The notes below the pieces were generated by a model. It was not told where the DNA came from, made no database searches, and saw only the letters and a list, made by a program, of their open reading frames with translations. 64,000 nucleotides of DNA from Larkinella humicola (GTDB lineage: Bacteria > Bacteroidota > Bacteroidia > Cytophagales > Spirosomataceae): assembly GCF_008727875.1 (NCBI RefSeq), contig NZ_VTWS01000004.1, forward strand, positions 310,001-374,000, written 5' to 3'. Numbering within the stretch: position 1 is the stretch's first letter; each line of letters starts with the position of its first letter. The translations under genes and the position numbers were made by a program. Below are positions 18,609-27,366 of this stretch, piece after piece.

Positions 18609-19238
18609 TTAAAACTTCAACGGGTCCAGGTTCTTGAAATGGCCGTTCATTTTGATGCGGTCTTTGGTGCGCTCCATTTCCGAAACCACCGGCAACACCC
18701 GGTCGAGGTGGCGGATCAGAAACCGCTGGCGTTCGTTTTCGTGGTCGATCGTCAGCAGCTCGTATTCTTCCTCAACCGACAAACCGATTTTGTGCGCCAC
18801 CCGAAACGACAGGAGGGGTGTTTCTTCGTCGATTTCAGATTTGATCTGTAGCAGCCGGTACAGCCGGGTCAGTTTGACAATCAGTTCATCCAGGTGATCG
18901 CCCATTTCGGGTTCGACTTCCACCACCTGCACCGTGCCGCCTGCGTAGAGTTTCCCCGGCGACGGATTTTCGAAGTTAGCAACCCGAAAAATCCGGATTC
19001 CCTTCGATTTGATATCCATCCGTCCGTCGTCATAGCGTTTGTGCAGCGTGGTAACGCTCATTTCGGTGCCATAGCCGGGCAGTTTGTTGTTGATAAACGC
19101 CGGAATGCCAAAGGTTTGGTCTTTTTCCAGACATTCCGCGATCAACTGCCGGTAGCGTTCTTCAAAAATATGCAGGTTGAGATCTTCGTTGGGATACACA
19201 ACCAGATTCAGCGGGAAGAGAGGCAAATAAATTTCCAT
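18609..19238 (-). CDS. Stand-alone LON substrate-binding domain protein
   Basis: The 209-residue product matches the N-terminal domain of Lon (LPLFPLNLVVYPNEDLNLHIFEERYRQLIAECL, then GIRIFRV), but has no ATPase or protease part. Such proteins are common in Bacteroidota; their function is unclear, perhaps binding unfolded proteins. The full Lon protease is separately encoded at 59554-62070. It starts one base after the gldH stop, so it is translated from the same message. Confidence 0.9.
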   Translation of the reverse strand: MEIYLPLFPLNLVVYPNEDLNLHIFEERYRQLIAECLEKDQTFGIPAFINNKLPGYGTEMSVTTLHKRYDDGRMDIKSKGIRIFRVANFENPSPGKLYAGGTVQVVEVEPEMGDHLDELIVKLTRLYRLLQIKSEIDEETPLLSFRVAHKIGLSVEEEYELLTIDHENERQRFLIRHLDRVLPVVSEMERTKDRIKMNGHFKNLDPLKF

Positions 19239-19239
19239 A

Positions 19240-19713
19240 CTACAAGTCTTTTTCCACCGTCACGCCCACGCTGTAAATCTCCGGCAGGGGGTTCTGGCGC
19301 ATGTATTGCCGCAAGCGGATGGTGTATTTTCCACTTCGCGGAAAGCGGTATTTTTTCATCATGCTGATCCGGTGGTCGAACAGATCGCCCAACCCGTCGC
19401 CATACGGTTTTCCGGTTTTCGGGTCGAGCAGCGTTAGCTCGTCCTGCTTCGACTCCAGCATTTTTCCGGTTCCGTCCAGCAAATAACGACGGATGTACAG
19501 GTTGTAGTACGGATACGAAACGCTGTTCCGGATGTTGTAATAAATGGAGTAGGTGACTGTCGTATCGGCAATCTCAAACGTAAACTCCGGCGTATTTTTG
19601 ATGTACCAGGTGCCGTCTTCGATGTCATCGATTCCTTTATAAACCGCCTTTTCGTCGCAACCCGCCAGCAGCAGCCACAAACCGGCCAGTAATCCTATCG
19701 GTAATTTCTTCAT
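19240..19713 (-). CDS. gldH: Gliding-motility lipoprotein GldH
   Basis: The product is 157 residues from ATG 19713 (MKKLPIGLLAGLWLLLAGC), a clear lipoprotein signal with Cys in LAGC. The frame is open to 19764, but the extra residues (MNLRGRVVVLWKDSLRS) would precede the signal and are rejected. The mature domain (TPEFTFEIADTTVTYSIYYNIRNSVSYPYYNLYI, then DELTLLDPKTGKPYGDGLGDLFDHRI) matches GldH. By family it is required for gliding and the type IX secretion system. The LON-domain gene follows one base later. Confidence 0.93.
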   Translation of the reverse strand: MKKLPIGLLAGLWLLLAGCDEKAVYKGIDDIEDGTWYIKNTPEFTFEIADTTVTYSIYYNIRNSVSYPYYNLYIRRYLLDGTGKMLESKQDELTLLDPKTGKPYGDGLGDLFDHRISMMKKYRFPRSGKYTIRLRQYMRQNPLPEIYSVGVTVEKDL

Positions 19714-19794
19714 GGAGCGTAAGCTGTCTTTCCACAAAACTACGACCCTCCCGCGTAGATTCAAATTAAGGCGGTTGCCGGGGGGTAGAATAAA

Positions 19795-19840
19795 AAACTA
19801 CGAAAATAGTTTGCAAGCTACGCAAACCGTTCTATATTCG
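19795..19840 (+). promoter_or_regulatory. blaI operon promoter with overlapping operator dyads
   Basis: TTTG (19810-19813) and TATATTCG (19833-19840), 19 bases apart, are a strong match to the Bacteroidota -33/-7 promoter. Two dyads overlap it: AAACTA-N6-TAGTTT (19795-19812) and GTTTGC-N7-GCAAAC (19809-19827). Both cover the -33 element, the place where a BlaI dimer would block transcription. Autoregulation is inferred. Confidence 0.6.
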
Positions 19841-19918
19841 TCATTATGGAGTCAGGACCTTGTAAAGGGTCACCGGTTTTTTGTCCGGACAGCACTTTGT
19901 TAACCTAAAATAAGCGCG

Positions 19919-20281
19919 ATGGAAAAGTTAACTGCCAAAGAAGAAGAGATCATGCAGGTCTTGTGGAAAGTCGAACAGTCTTTTGTAAAAGACATGCTGG
20001 CCTATTTCACCGATCCGCCCCTGCATTACAACACCGTTTCGACCATTATCCGGAATCTGGAAGAAAAAGGATATGTCGGCCATCAGGCGTATGGCAACAC
20101 CCACGAATACTACCCGATTATCAGCAAGGAAGACTACCAGAACCGCTTTGTGCTGAAGAAAGTCGTGTCGGATTATTTCGATGATTCCTACAAAAACCTG
20201 GTGAGCTACTTTGCCAAAAAGGATAAAATTTCGGTAGACGAATTGAAAGAAATCATCACGATGATCGAGAAGGGGCAGTAG
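19919..20281 (+). CDS. BlaI/MecI/CopY-family repressor
   Basis: The 120-residue product has the family winged helix at about 1-75 (LTAKEEEIMQVLW, HYNTVSTIIRNLEEKGYV, EYYPIISKEDY), then a helical dimerisation tail. In this family the repressor is inactivated when the M56 partner cleaves it in the tail. The stop is followed after two bases by the M56 gene, so the two are an operon. The signal need not be a beta-lactam; in Bacteroidota such pairs occur widely without beta-lactamase genes, and none is present here. Confidence 0.94.
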   Translation: MEKLTAKEEEIMQVLWKVEQSFVKDMLAYFTDPPLHYNTVSTIIRNLEEKGYVGHQAYGNTHEYYPIISKEDYQNRFVLKKVVSDYFDDSYKNLVSYFAKKDKISVDELKEIITMIEKGQ

Positions 20282-20283
20282 CC

Positions 20284-21993
20284 ATGAGCCTGTTGATTTA
20301 CCTCCTGCAAGCGGGTCTGATTCTGGCGGTGTTGACGCTCTGCTACCGGCTGTTGCTCCGCCGGGCCACCTGGTTTGGCCTGAACCGGTATTTGCTCGCG
20401 CTGAACGTGGCGCTGGCGTTGGTGCTGCCGCTGGTCGAGTTGCCCGACTTTCGGCCTGCGCCCGTCCGGAATCTGGTGCAGCAAACCGTTCCGAACCTGC
20501 GGGTTCTGGACTGGTCGCGGCTGAAACCGGCCCAACCCGCTCCCCAATTTCAAAAACCGCCCGCTCAGGTGCCGAATGTCGTCCCGGAAATCCAGCCGGA
20601 AGAATCGACTTTTAGCGGGCAGAAACTGGCGTTGTGGGCGTATCTGGCAGGAGTAATCTTTTTGGGCGGGCGACTGCTGGTGCAACTTTTGTCGCTGGCG
20701 CGGCTGATTGCGCGCTCGGAGCGTTCGTGGGAGGATGATGTCTGGCTGGTGGTCAACGCGGAGGTCGATGCTCCTTTTTCCTTTTTTCGTTGGGTCATTC
20801 TGAATCCGGAACTGTATGAACAGGACGAATTCGACCAGATTCTGCTGCACGAACGGGTGCATTGCCGGCAGTGGCACAGCCTGGATATGCTGCTGGCCGA
20901 GTTGCTGCGGGTCATCTTCTGGTTCAATCCGTTTGCCTGGTGGCACCAGCGGCTGGTGCAGGAAAACCTGGAATACCTGGTCGACCGGGAAGTGCTGGAT
21001 GAAGGCATCGAGAAGAAAAAATACCAGTATTACCTGCTGAAAGCCAGCCTTTCGGGCGAAACGCCGGTTCCCGTCCGACCGGCGACCAATTCGTTCAATC
21101 AGCCGCAGCTCAAAAGCCGGATTTCGATGATGAACCGGCCCCGGTCGAACCGGGGATGGCAAACCTACCTGCTTTTTAGCGTTAGTATTATCCTCTCCTG
21201 TTCGGCCTTTACCACGCCAAAAACCGTTTCCCGGTACGTGGTCGACAACCGGTTTGGTGTGTTCGGATTGATTACGGCGGTTACCTCGGTGCAGGATCTG
21301 GACGTGATGCAGGCGGTTTTTGCGGAACGGGGCATCATGATGCGTTACCAGGCCGACGTCAATCGTTCCGGCCAGATCGATCACATTTCGGTGGAAGTGA
21401 AAAATGGGAAACAGGTCGTTGCCCGGACGCTCAACCAAATACCGCCCTTTGTGATCACGGCCATTCAACCCGACCCGTCGAAGCCGTTTGTGGTGCAAAC
21501 CACCCGGCGGGTGATGCAGTTGCCCGATACCTTGTTTTCGATTTGGGAACACGAAAAACCGGTGGTGGTGCTCAACGGCCGGGTGCTGAACCTGCGGCCG
21601 GGTCAGCCGTTTGGTTTTGGTTCCGTGTCCGACTACAAACGCACCGTGCTGACGGCGCAGGAAGCCATGAAACGGTTCGGCAAAACCGGGCGCTACGGGG
21701 CCACGATGATCGACGGAAAAATTCTGGATGCGGTTTTTTCGGCCAATCCGGAGGTGATGGCGATGGGCCGCCAGCTTTTGTACAGGAAAACACTCTCACC
21801 GGAACAACTCACCCACTTTACCTTTCTGATCGACGGCAAGCGGGGTTCATACCAGGCGTTTCGGGAACTGGCTGCCGACGACAAGATTTCGGTAGCGGTT
21901 TTTGACAAAGGATCGGCGGGAATGGTCAAGCCGATGTTCACGACCAAAGGTCTTGTGGTGGTTACAACCAAGCGCCAGTTGCTGGCGGAATAA
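20284..21993 (+). CDS. BlaR1-like M56 membrane metalloprotease sensor
   Basis: The product is 569 residues. Helices at about 1-20 and 36-54, one at 115-135, then the cytosolic M56 protease with the zinc motif HERVH (189-193) and WFNPFAWWHQRLVQENLEYLVD supplying the third ligand. A loop with LKSRISMMN (276-284) leads to a fourth helix (about 292-310), and then an outer domain of about 260 residues. There is no penicillin-binding domain, so the signal is not a beta-lactam recognised in the BlaR1 way. The protein should cleave the BlaI partner on sensing. Confidence 0.93.
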   Translation: MSLLIYLLQAGLILAVLTLCYRLLLRRATWFGLNRYLLALNVALALVLPLVELPDFRPAPVRNLVQQTVPNLRVLDWSRLKPAQPAPQFQKPPAQVPNVVPEIQPEESTFSGQKLALWAYLAGVIFLGGRLLVQLLSLARLIARSERSWEDDVWLVVNAEVDAPFSFFRWVILNPELYEQDEFDQILLHERVHCRQWHSLDMLLAELLRVIFWFNPFAWWHQRLVQENLEYLVDREVLDEGIEKKKYQYYLLKASLSGETPVPVRPATNSFNQPQLKSRISMMNRPRSNRGWQTYLLFSVSIILSCSAFTTPKTVSRYVVDNRFGVFGLITAVTSVQDLDVMQAVFAERGIMMRYQADVNRSGQIDHISVEVKNGKQVVARTLNQIPPFVITAIQPDPSKPFVVQTTRRVMQLPDTLFSIWEHEKPVVVLNGRVLNLRPGQPFGFGSVSDYKRTVLTAQEAMKRFGKTGRYGATMIDGKILDAVFSANPEVMAMGRQLLYRKTLSPEQLTHFTFLIDGKRGSYQAFRELAADDKISVAVFDKGSAGMVKPMFTTKGLVVVTTKRQLLAE

Positions 21994-22014
21994 TCGGTTT
22001 TTCTGAACCCGCGT

Positions 22015-22752
22015 ATGAAAACGAATGGTATTTTTCGGCAGCACCCGGAGCAGTTCAGCTTCGTCAACCAGTTCGGTCCCCGGTTTTTGAAAAACCGCAT
22101 TCAAATGATGAATCAGGCATCCCAATCCCGGTGGTCGTGGCTGGTCTATCTGGTGTTGTTTACGGTTACCGGACTGGTGACGACGATGGCTGCGGTGGAA
22201 AAGCCGAAAAAACCGTCATCGGCTTTGGTAAAGAAGAAGCCGGTAGTGATCGCGAAGCCAAAACCCGTTTTTTCTGCGGTTGTTGAGCAGGCTGATTCGC
22301 CCATAGAATCCGACTTGAAAATCGTGCCGAAACCGGTGGAAGAACTGGGCGAAAAATCCGTGGCGATTCCCGATTCGGCGCAGGTTGCTAATGAAATACC
22401 GGTAGTGAATACGGAAAAACAAAGCCGGTATGTTGTCCGGGAAGGGAAGTTGCTGTACTGGGTAATTACGCCCAAAATGTCGTTCAAAGACCTTGCGGAA
22501 TTGAAACAAACGATAGAAGAACAATCCCGGTTTACCTTTGATTTTACACACGTCAAATTTGATCCGTTTCAGGTCTATATCAATGCCATTGGCGTAAAAG
22601 TTCATAAACAGAATGGTAGTTCCGGTTCAACGTCGAATGGGGATGAGACTGGCGAACCGATCAAGTCGATTGGCGGCTATCTAGCCGAGAGCGGTTCGCT
22701 GGGCATGGGCATGGCCGGTTCTGGAATGCCGGATGTTTGGCCCAGGTCGTGA
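22015..22752 (+). CDS. M56-like C-terminal membrane module without protease (first copy, part A)
   Basis: The product is 245 residues. After a short start comes FVNQFGPRFLKNRIQMMNQ (residues to 34), close to LKSRISMMN of the neighbouring M56 protein, then one helix (about 41-60) and an outer segment. This contains ITPKMSFKDLAELKQTIEEQ, similar to the DLDVMQAVFAERG region of the M56 outer domain. The four helices and the HERVH protease part are absent. It begins 21 bases after the M56 stop and is probably in the same operon. The frame ends at 22752 while the next gene (TTG start 22737) continues in another frame, so A and B may be one gene split by a frameshift. Confidence 0.7.
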   Translation: MKTNGIFRQHPEQFSFVNQFGPRFLKNRIQMMNQASQSRWSWLVYLVLFTVTGLVTTMAAVEKPKKPSSALVKKKPVVIAKPKPVFSAVVEQADSPIESDLKIVPKPVEELGEKSVAIPDSAQVANEIPVVNTEKQSRYVVREGKLLYWVITPKMSFKDLAELKQTIEEQSRFTFDFTHVKFDPFQVYINAIGVKVHKQNGSSGSTSNGDETGEPIKSIGGYLAESGSLGMGMAGSGMPDVWPRS

Positions 22753-23108
22753 AAGAAGATGAAGCGTCCGTTGCGGGCCTGGTGACCGAAAGCCGAATGG
22801 CTTATTTGATCCAGAAAAATCAGAAATTTATGGCGGGCAGCAAGTCGACAGTAAAAGGGCAGTGGCTGCGCGATAACCCTGGCCGCCGGAATGAGGGGCT
22901 GGGCGTTTTTATCAATGCAAATGGCCAGCTTCAGTTATATCACCCGGAAAATGTTTCGTTGTTCATCGATGGACAGGCGGTGAGTGCCGACCAGGTAGCG
23001 ATGTTTGATCCGAAGCAGCTTCATACGGTCATTATCAACGATGTTCGGGATGAATCCGCCGGACCGGGCCGGAAAAAGCGGTATGTCCAGCTTTTCTTCA
23101 GCCAATAG
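22737..23108 (+). CDS. Continuation of the M56-like module (first copy, part B)
   Basis: The 123-residue frame has only a TTG start at 22737 and is open upstream to 22647, so it overlaps part A by more than 100 bases in another frame. It carries GLGVFINANGQLQLYHPENVSLFIDGQAVSADQV, a version of the hINGxxV module also found twice in the protein at 26386. It lacks its own signal or helix. A single base insertion or loss in 22647-22752 would join it to part A, giving a membrane protein of about 360 residues. Whether this is a true disruption, a sequence error or programmed shifting cannot be told here. Confidence 0.55.
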   Translation: MAQVVKEDEASVAGLVTESRMAYLIQKNQKFMAGSKSTVKGQWLRDNPGRRNEGLGVFINANGQLQLYHPENVSLFIDGQAVSADQVAMFDPKQLHTVIINDVRDESAGPGRKKRYVQLFFSQ

Positions 23109-23115
23109 TGTTTGA

Positions 23116-23200
23116 TGGGAACACGGATTTAACGGATCAAAAAACTGATTTTTATTTTAATCGGTGTAAATCCGTTCCATCCGTTAAATCCGTGTTCCCA
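23116..23200. repeat. Long palindrome after the M56-like gene
   Basis: Arms of 22 bp are perfect (23116-23137 and 23179-23200; left arm begins TGGGAACACGGATTTAACGG), and a further inner match surrounds an A/T loop. The arm iterates CGGATT / AACGGAT at about 9 bases. It begins 8 bases after the stop at 23108 and ends 34 bases before the M16 gene. Confidence 0.85.
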
Positions 23201-23234
23201 TTCTCTATAAAACGTAACTTTACTTCCCCTGAAA

Positions 23235-26180
23235 ATGAGACAATTTCTGTTATCGCTGAGCCTGTTGCTGGTAATCGTGCCGTCAATAATGGGCCAGAAA
23301 ACCGGCGTGGCTACCGAATGGAAAACCGCCATCAGCAACGGCTATACGTATCGCTACGTGACCAACGACCCGATGCAAACCCGGTTTTATACCCTCAAAA
23401 ACCAACTGACGGTTATCCTCAGTGTCAATAAAAAAGAACCGCGCATCTTCTCATTCATGCCGACGCGGGCCGGTTCCAACACCGATCCGCGAAACAATAC
23501 CGGGCTGGCGCATTACCTCGAACACATGCTGTTCAAAGGCACCGACCGCTACGGTAGTCTGGATTGGGCGAAGGAAAAACCGCTGCTCGACCAGATCGAT
23601 GCGCTCTATGAACGCTACAACCAAACGACGGACACGGTTCAACGGAAGGCCATTTACCGGGAAATTGACCAGAAATCGGGTGAGGCTGCGAAGTTTGCCA
23701 TTGCCAACGAGTATGATAAAATGATTGCCAGCATGGGGGGGCAGAATTCCAATGCGTTCACCAGTTATGAAGTCACCTGCTACCTCGAAGACATTCCCGC
23801 CAACGCCATCGATCGTTACCTGACGTTGCAGGCTGAACGGTTTCGTAATCCGGTTCTGCGCATTTTCCACACCGAACTGGAAGCGGTGTACGAAGAAAAA
23901 AACCGGAGTCTCGACAACGATCCCTGGAAAGTGGAAGAAACCCTGATGGCGGCCTTGTTTCCGGTTCATAACTACGGCCAGCAAACCACCATCGGAACCG
24001 TCGAACACCTCAAAAATCCGTCGCTGCTCGAAATCCGGAAGTATTTCAACAACTACTACGTACCCAACAACATGGCGATCATCATGGCGGGGGATCTGAA
24101 CCCGGATGAGGTCATCAAAAAAATTGACGAGAAATTCAGCTACTGGCAACCGAAAGACGTAAAACTCTACAATCCGGCCCCCGAAGCCCCGTTGACCCGG
24201 ATTCAAACCCGGGAAGTGTTTGGCCCCACGCCCGACAACGTCCGGATCGGCTACCGCCTGCCGGGAGTGCTCGACGTGCGATCATCGTTGCTGGCGACGC
24301 TGGCCGATGAGGTGATGTCGAACTCGGCAGCTGGTCTGATTGACCTCAACCTCAACAAACAGCAAAAGATTCTGGGTGGTGGCTCGACCATCGAAAAACT
24401 GAAGGATTATTCCATTTGGACGATGTCGGGCCGACCCAAACAGGGGCAGACGCTCGAAGAAGTGAAAGATCTGCTGATCGGGCAGGTGGAGAAACTGAAG
24501 CGCGGGGAGTTCGATGAGAAAATCCTGCGGGCCATCATTAACAATTACAAACTGAACGCCATTCGTGGCCTGGAAAACAACTACAGCCGGGTCGCTCCGA
24601 TGCTGGATGCGTTCGTCAATGACAAAGGCGAAAGTTGGGTCGACTACACGCGTCGCCTGGACGAGATGAGCAAGATCACGAAGAAAGACGTGGTGGCTTT
24701 TGCCAATCAGTGGTTTAAAGACAATTACGTGGTGGTTTACAAACGGAAAGGCGAGGACAAGAGCATTCAGAAAGTGGAAAAACCGGCCATTACGCCCGTT
24801 GCGACCAATACCGACAAGCAATCGCCGTTTCTGGAAACCGTCAACGACCTGCCGATGGCCCCGATCAAACCGGTGTGGCTCGATTACAAGAAAGACGTGA
24901 AACGCGGCAAAGCCGGAATGGCGGACGTGCTGTATGCGGCCAATGTAGAAAACGAGATTTTCCGACTGGGCTACCGGCTAAAAATAGGGACCTACCACAG
25001 CAAACTTCTGGGCCTGGCAACGCAATACCTGGCTTTCCTGAGTACACCGAATCTGAGTGCCGAGCAGGTGAGTACCGAGTTCTACAGCCTGGCCTGTAGC
25101 TACTCCATTCAGCCCGGCAATGAGTATACGACCATCCGGTTGAGTGGCTTGCAGGAAAATTTCGAACCGGCAGTGAACCTGCTCGAAACGTTGCTGAGGA
25201 CCTGTAAACCGGATGAAAAAGCGTTGGAAGAACTCAAAGGACGGGTGTTAAAACAACGCTCCGACGCCAAATTGAGCAAAGAGACGATCATGCAGGGATT
25301 GATGCAATACGCGCAGTACGGTCCCCAAAATCCGTTCAACAACCAGTTGACCAACGACGAACTGCAAAAGGTGACGGCTGCGGAGTTGGTCGCTTTTCTG
25401 CATAATCTGGTCAATCTGCCGCATCAGATCATTTATTACGGTCCGAAACCGCTGGCGGTTTTTGAAAAGCAGATCGTGAGCCTGCACAAACTGCCTGCGA
25501 CGTTTGCCGCCGTTCCCACGAAGCGGGCTTTCAAGCAGGTTGCGCAGAATGAAAACCAGGTTTTGTTTGCGGATTACGACATGGTGCAGTCCGAAATCTC
25601 GTGGGTGCGCAACACCCGGGCCTATGATCCGGCTCAAACCCCGGTTGTCGAGTTTTTCAACAACTATTTCGGGGGCGGCATGGCTTCGGTGGTGTTCCAG
25701 ACGCTCCGCGAATCGAAAGCACTGGCCTATTCGACCTATGCCTATTACGACACACCTGCCAAAAAAGACGAGCAGTATACTTTGATCGGTTACATCGGCA
25801 GTCAGGCTGACAAACTGCCCGAAGCCGTCGCCGGGATGAATGAGTTGCTGAATGCCCTGCCCGAATCGCCGGTGGCCCTGGATGCGGCCCGGAAAGGGAT
25901 GAAAAAAGGCTACGAAACCGAGCGGGTTTTGCAGGACGCCGTGATTTACAGCTACCTGGCCGCCGAAGAAAAAGGCCTGGACTACGACGAACGCCGGAAA
26001 ATTTACGACGCCCTCGACCAGTTGAGCTATACCGACCTGAAAAAGTTCAGTGACGAGCACCTGGCCAACAAACCGTATACGTATTGCATTGTAGCCTCGG
26101 AAAAACGGGTGAACGCGGATCAGTTGAGCCAATATGGTAACGTAAAAAAGGTGTCGCTGGAGGAGATTTTCGGGTATTAA
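23235..26180 (+). CDS. Exported M16-family (pitrilysin-like) metallopeptidase
   Basis: The 981-residue product has a signal peptide (MRQFLLSLSLLLVIVPSIMGQ) and two M16 halves. The first holds the inverted zinc motif HYLEH at residues 93-97 and the downstream Glu-containing ELEAVYEEKNRS; the second half (from about 540) is degenerate and lacks it, as in the family. It should act in the periplasm on peptides. It lies between the two M56-like module genes on the same strand, set off on both sides by palindromes, and may or may not be in their operon. Confidence 0.93.
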   Translation: MRQFLLSLSLLLVIVPSIMGQKTGVATEWKTAISNGYTYRYVTNDPMQTRFYTLKNQLTVILSVNKKEPRIFSFMPTRAGSNTDPRNNTGLAHYLEHMLFKGTDRYGSLDWAKEKPLLDQIDALYERYNQTTDTVQRKAIYREIDQKSGEAAKFAIANEYDKMIASMGGQNSNAFTSYEVTCYLEDIPANAIDRYLTLQAERFRNPVLRIFHTELEAVYEEKNRSLDNDPWKVEETLMAALFPVHNYGQQTTIGTVEHLKNPSLLEIRKYFNNYYVPNNMAIIMAGDLNPDEVIKKIDEKFSYWQPKDVKLYNPAPEAPLTRIQTREVFGPTPDNVRIGYRLPGVLDVRSSLLATLADEVMSNSAAGLIDLNLNKQQKILGGGSTIEKLKDYSIWTMSGRPKQGQTLEEVKDLLIGQVEKLKRGEFDEKILRAIINNYKLNAIRGLENNYSRVAPMLDAFVNDKGESWVDYTRRLDEMSKITKKDVVAFANQWFKDNYVVVYKRKGEDKSIQKVEKPAITPVATNTDKQSPFLETVNDLPMAPIKPVWLDYKKDVKRGKAGMADVLYAANVENEIFRLGYRLKIGTYHSKLLGLATQYLAFLSTPNLSAEQVSTEFYSLACSYSIQPGNEYTTIRLSGLQENFEPAVNLLETLLRTCKPDEKALEELKGRVLKQRSDAKLSKETIMQGLMQYAQYGPQNPFNNQLTNDELQKVTAAELVAFLHNLVNLPHQIIYYGPKPLAVFEKQIVSLHKLPATFAAVPTKRAFKQVAQNENQVLFADYDMVQSEISWVRNTRAYDPAQTPVVEFFNNYFGGGMASVVFQTLRESKALAYSTYAYYDTPAKKDEQYTLIGYIGSQADKLPEAVAGMNELLNALPESPVALDAARKGMKKGYETERVLQDAVIYSYLAAEEKGLDYDERRKIYDALDQLSYTDLKKFSDEHLANKPYTYCIVASEKRVNADQLSQYGNVKKVSLEEIFGY

Positions 26181-26202
26181 ACCCCGCGTTGTTCATCAAC
26201 CG

Positions 26203-26277
26203 GGGGCTACAAAATGAATCATCCCTCCGGATTGTTGAATTTAATAATCCCGGAGGGATGATTCATTTTGTAGCCCC
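26203..26277. repeat. Long palindrome after the M16 gene
   Basis: Perfect 28-bp arms (26203-26230 and 26250-26277; left arm begins GGGGCTACAAAATGAATCAT) around a 19-base AT-rich loop. It starts 22 bases after the M16 stop. It could terminate transcription, although no T tract follows. Confidence 0.88.
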
Positions 26278-26385
26278 GATTCAAACCAGGGGAAGGTTAA
26301 AGAACGGTTTTTTTTGAAATCGAATTAGGGAATTCAGGGCTATTTTGACTACCTTCATCAAGGTGAGTATCTTCCTGGTAAAGAG

Positions 26386-27366
26386 ATGATCATGAAGCAC
26401 AAACGCCCATGCCGCTACCGGTTCACGAACCAATTTGAATACGCCGGATTGAAAAACCGCATTCAGATGATGAACCAGGCCCGTTCTGATGAAGCCTGGT
26501 GGCGGTATATGCTCCTTTGGGTCGCAACGGTGCTGGTGGTGATGGCGTGCCAGGGCGAACAGACCCCCCGCGAAGTGAACGTGACCCATCGTCCTGATTT
26601 TCCGTTGATCAACCCGACCCGCATTCTGGTGACCAAACTGGAAGACGGTCCGCTCTGGGGACGGTCACTGACGTACTACCAACGGAAAAGTAAGCTCAAA
26701 ACCGGAACCTTTTTTCAATTCAATGCCCCGTTTATTATCAACCTGAAAGACAACGTTCTGACGCTGGCGGAAAACTACAAAACCCAAACGCTGGTGTACA
26801 TCAACGGCAAACCGGTGTCGGCGGCTCTGCTGGCGAAGCTGAAAATCGATTACATCGAGGAGCTTTTCGTTCTGCACCAGTTTGACGGCATCGACAATCC
26901 GGATCCCCATCCGTATCGTATATTGATTCAAATCAGTAAGCAATCCATTCCGATGAGGCCGGAGCGCCAGCAGTTGGTCGCGATGCTGAAGGCTGCGGGG
27001 ATGTCGGATCATCCGCTGGGCGTTACGCACACGTATACGATGAATAAACTGCTGGAAGCCACCTTTTTCGGGTATAAAGACGTATTCGTGAAACGGACGA
27101 AAAACCAGCACCTGAAAATTCAGGAGGAGTTTATCAGCGACATCGACGTCTTCATCAACGGCATTCCGGTTGATCCGAAAGAGGTGGAAACCGTGCATGT
27201 CCGCGAAGTAGACCGGCTTTACACCCACGAACGGCCCTTTACGAACTGGATGCGGACTGAAAAACGCCAAAGCCGGTATGCGCTTCTTATCAAAACCGCG
27301 CCCAAACGGGCCAAACGCGACAGCAGTTATTACGTCTTCAGTCCGTTTTATTCCGGTGACTTTTAA
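26386..27366 (+). CDS. M56-like C-terminal membrane module without protease (second copy)
   Basis: The product is 326 residues. FTNQFEYAGLKNRIQMMNQ (to residue 31) matches the same junction as in the first copy and in M56 (LKSRISMMN), followed by one helix (about 41-56). VVMAC (Cys55) could also act as a lipobox, so it may be a lipoprotein. The outer part has two related segments: YINGKPVSAALLAKLKIDYI (about 138-157) and FINGIPVDPKEVETVHVREV (about 256-275), each followed by a beta-strand end (RILIQIS and YALLIKT). The protease half of M56 is missing. The SGNH gene starts within its last codons. Confidence 0.72.
   Translation: MIMKHKRPCRYRFTNQFEYAGLKNRIQMMNQARSDEAWWRYMLLWVATVLVVMACQGEQTPREVNVTHRPDFPLINPTRILVTKLEDGPLWGRSLTYYQRKSKLKTGTFFQFNAPFIINLKDNVLTLAENYKTQTLVYINGKPVSAALLAKLKIDYIEELFVLHQFDGIDNPDPHPYRILIQISKQSIPMRPERQQLVAMLKAAGMSDHPLGVTHTYTMNKLLEATFFGYKDVFVKRTKNQHLKIQEEFISDIDVFINGIPVDPKEVETVHVREVDRLYTHERPFTNWMRTEKRQSRYALLIKTAPKRAKRDSSYYVFSPFYSGDF

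Noticed and set aside
20206-21552. 448-residue frame on the minus strand inside the M56 gene
   Set aside because: It lies wholly antisense to blaI-M56, is rich in Arg, Pro, Gln and His, and matches no family; it is a shadow of the GC-biased coding strand.
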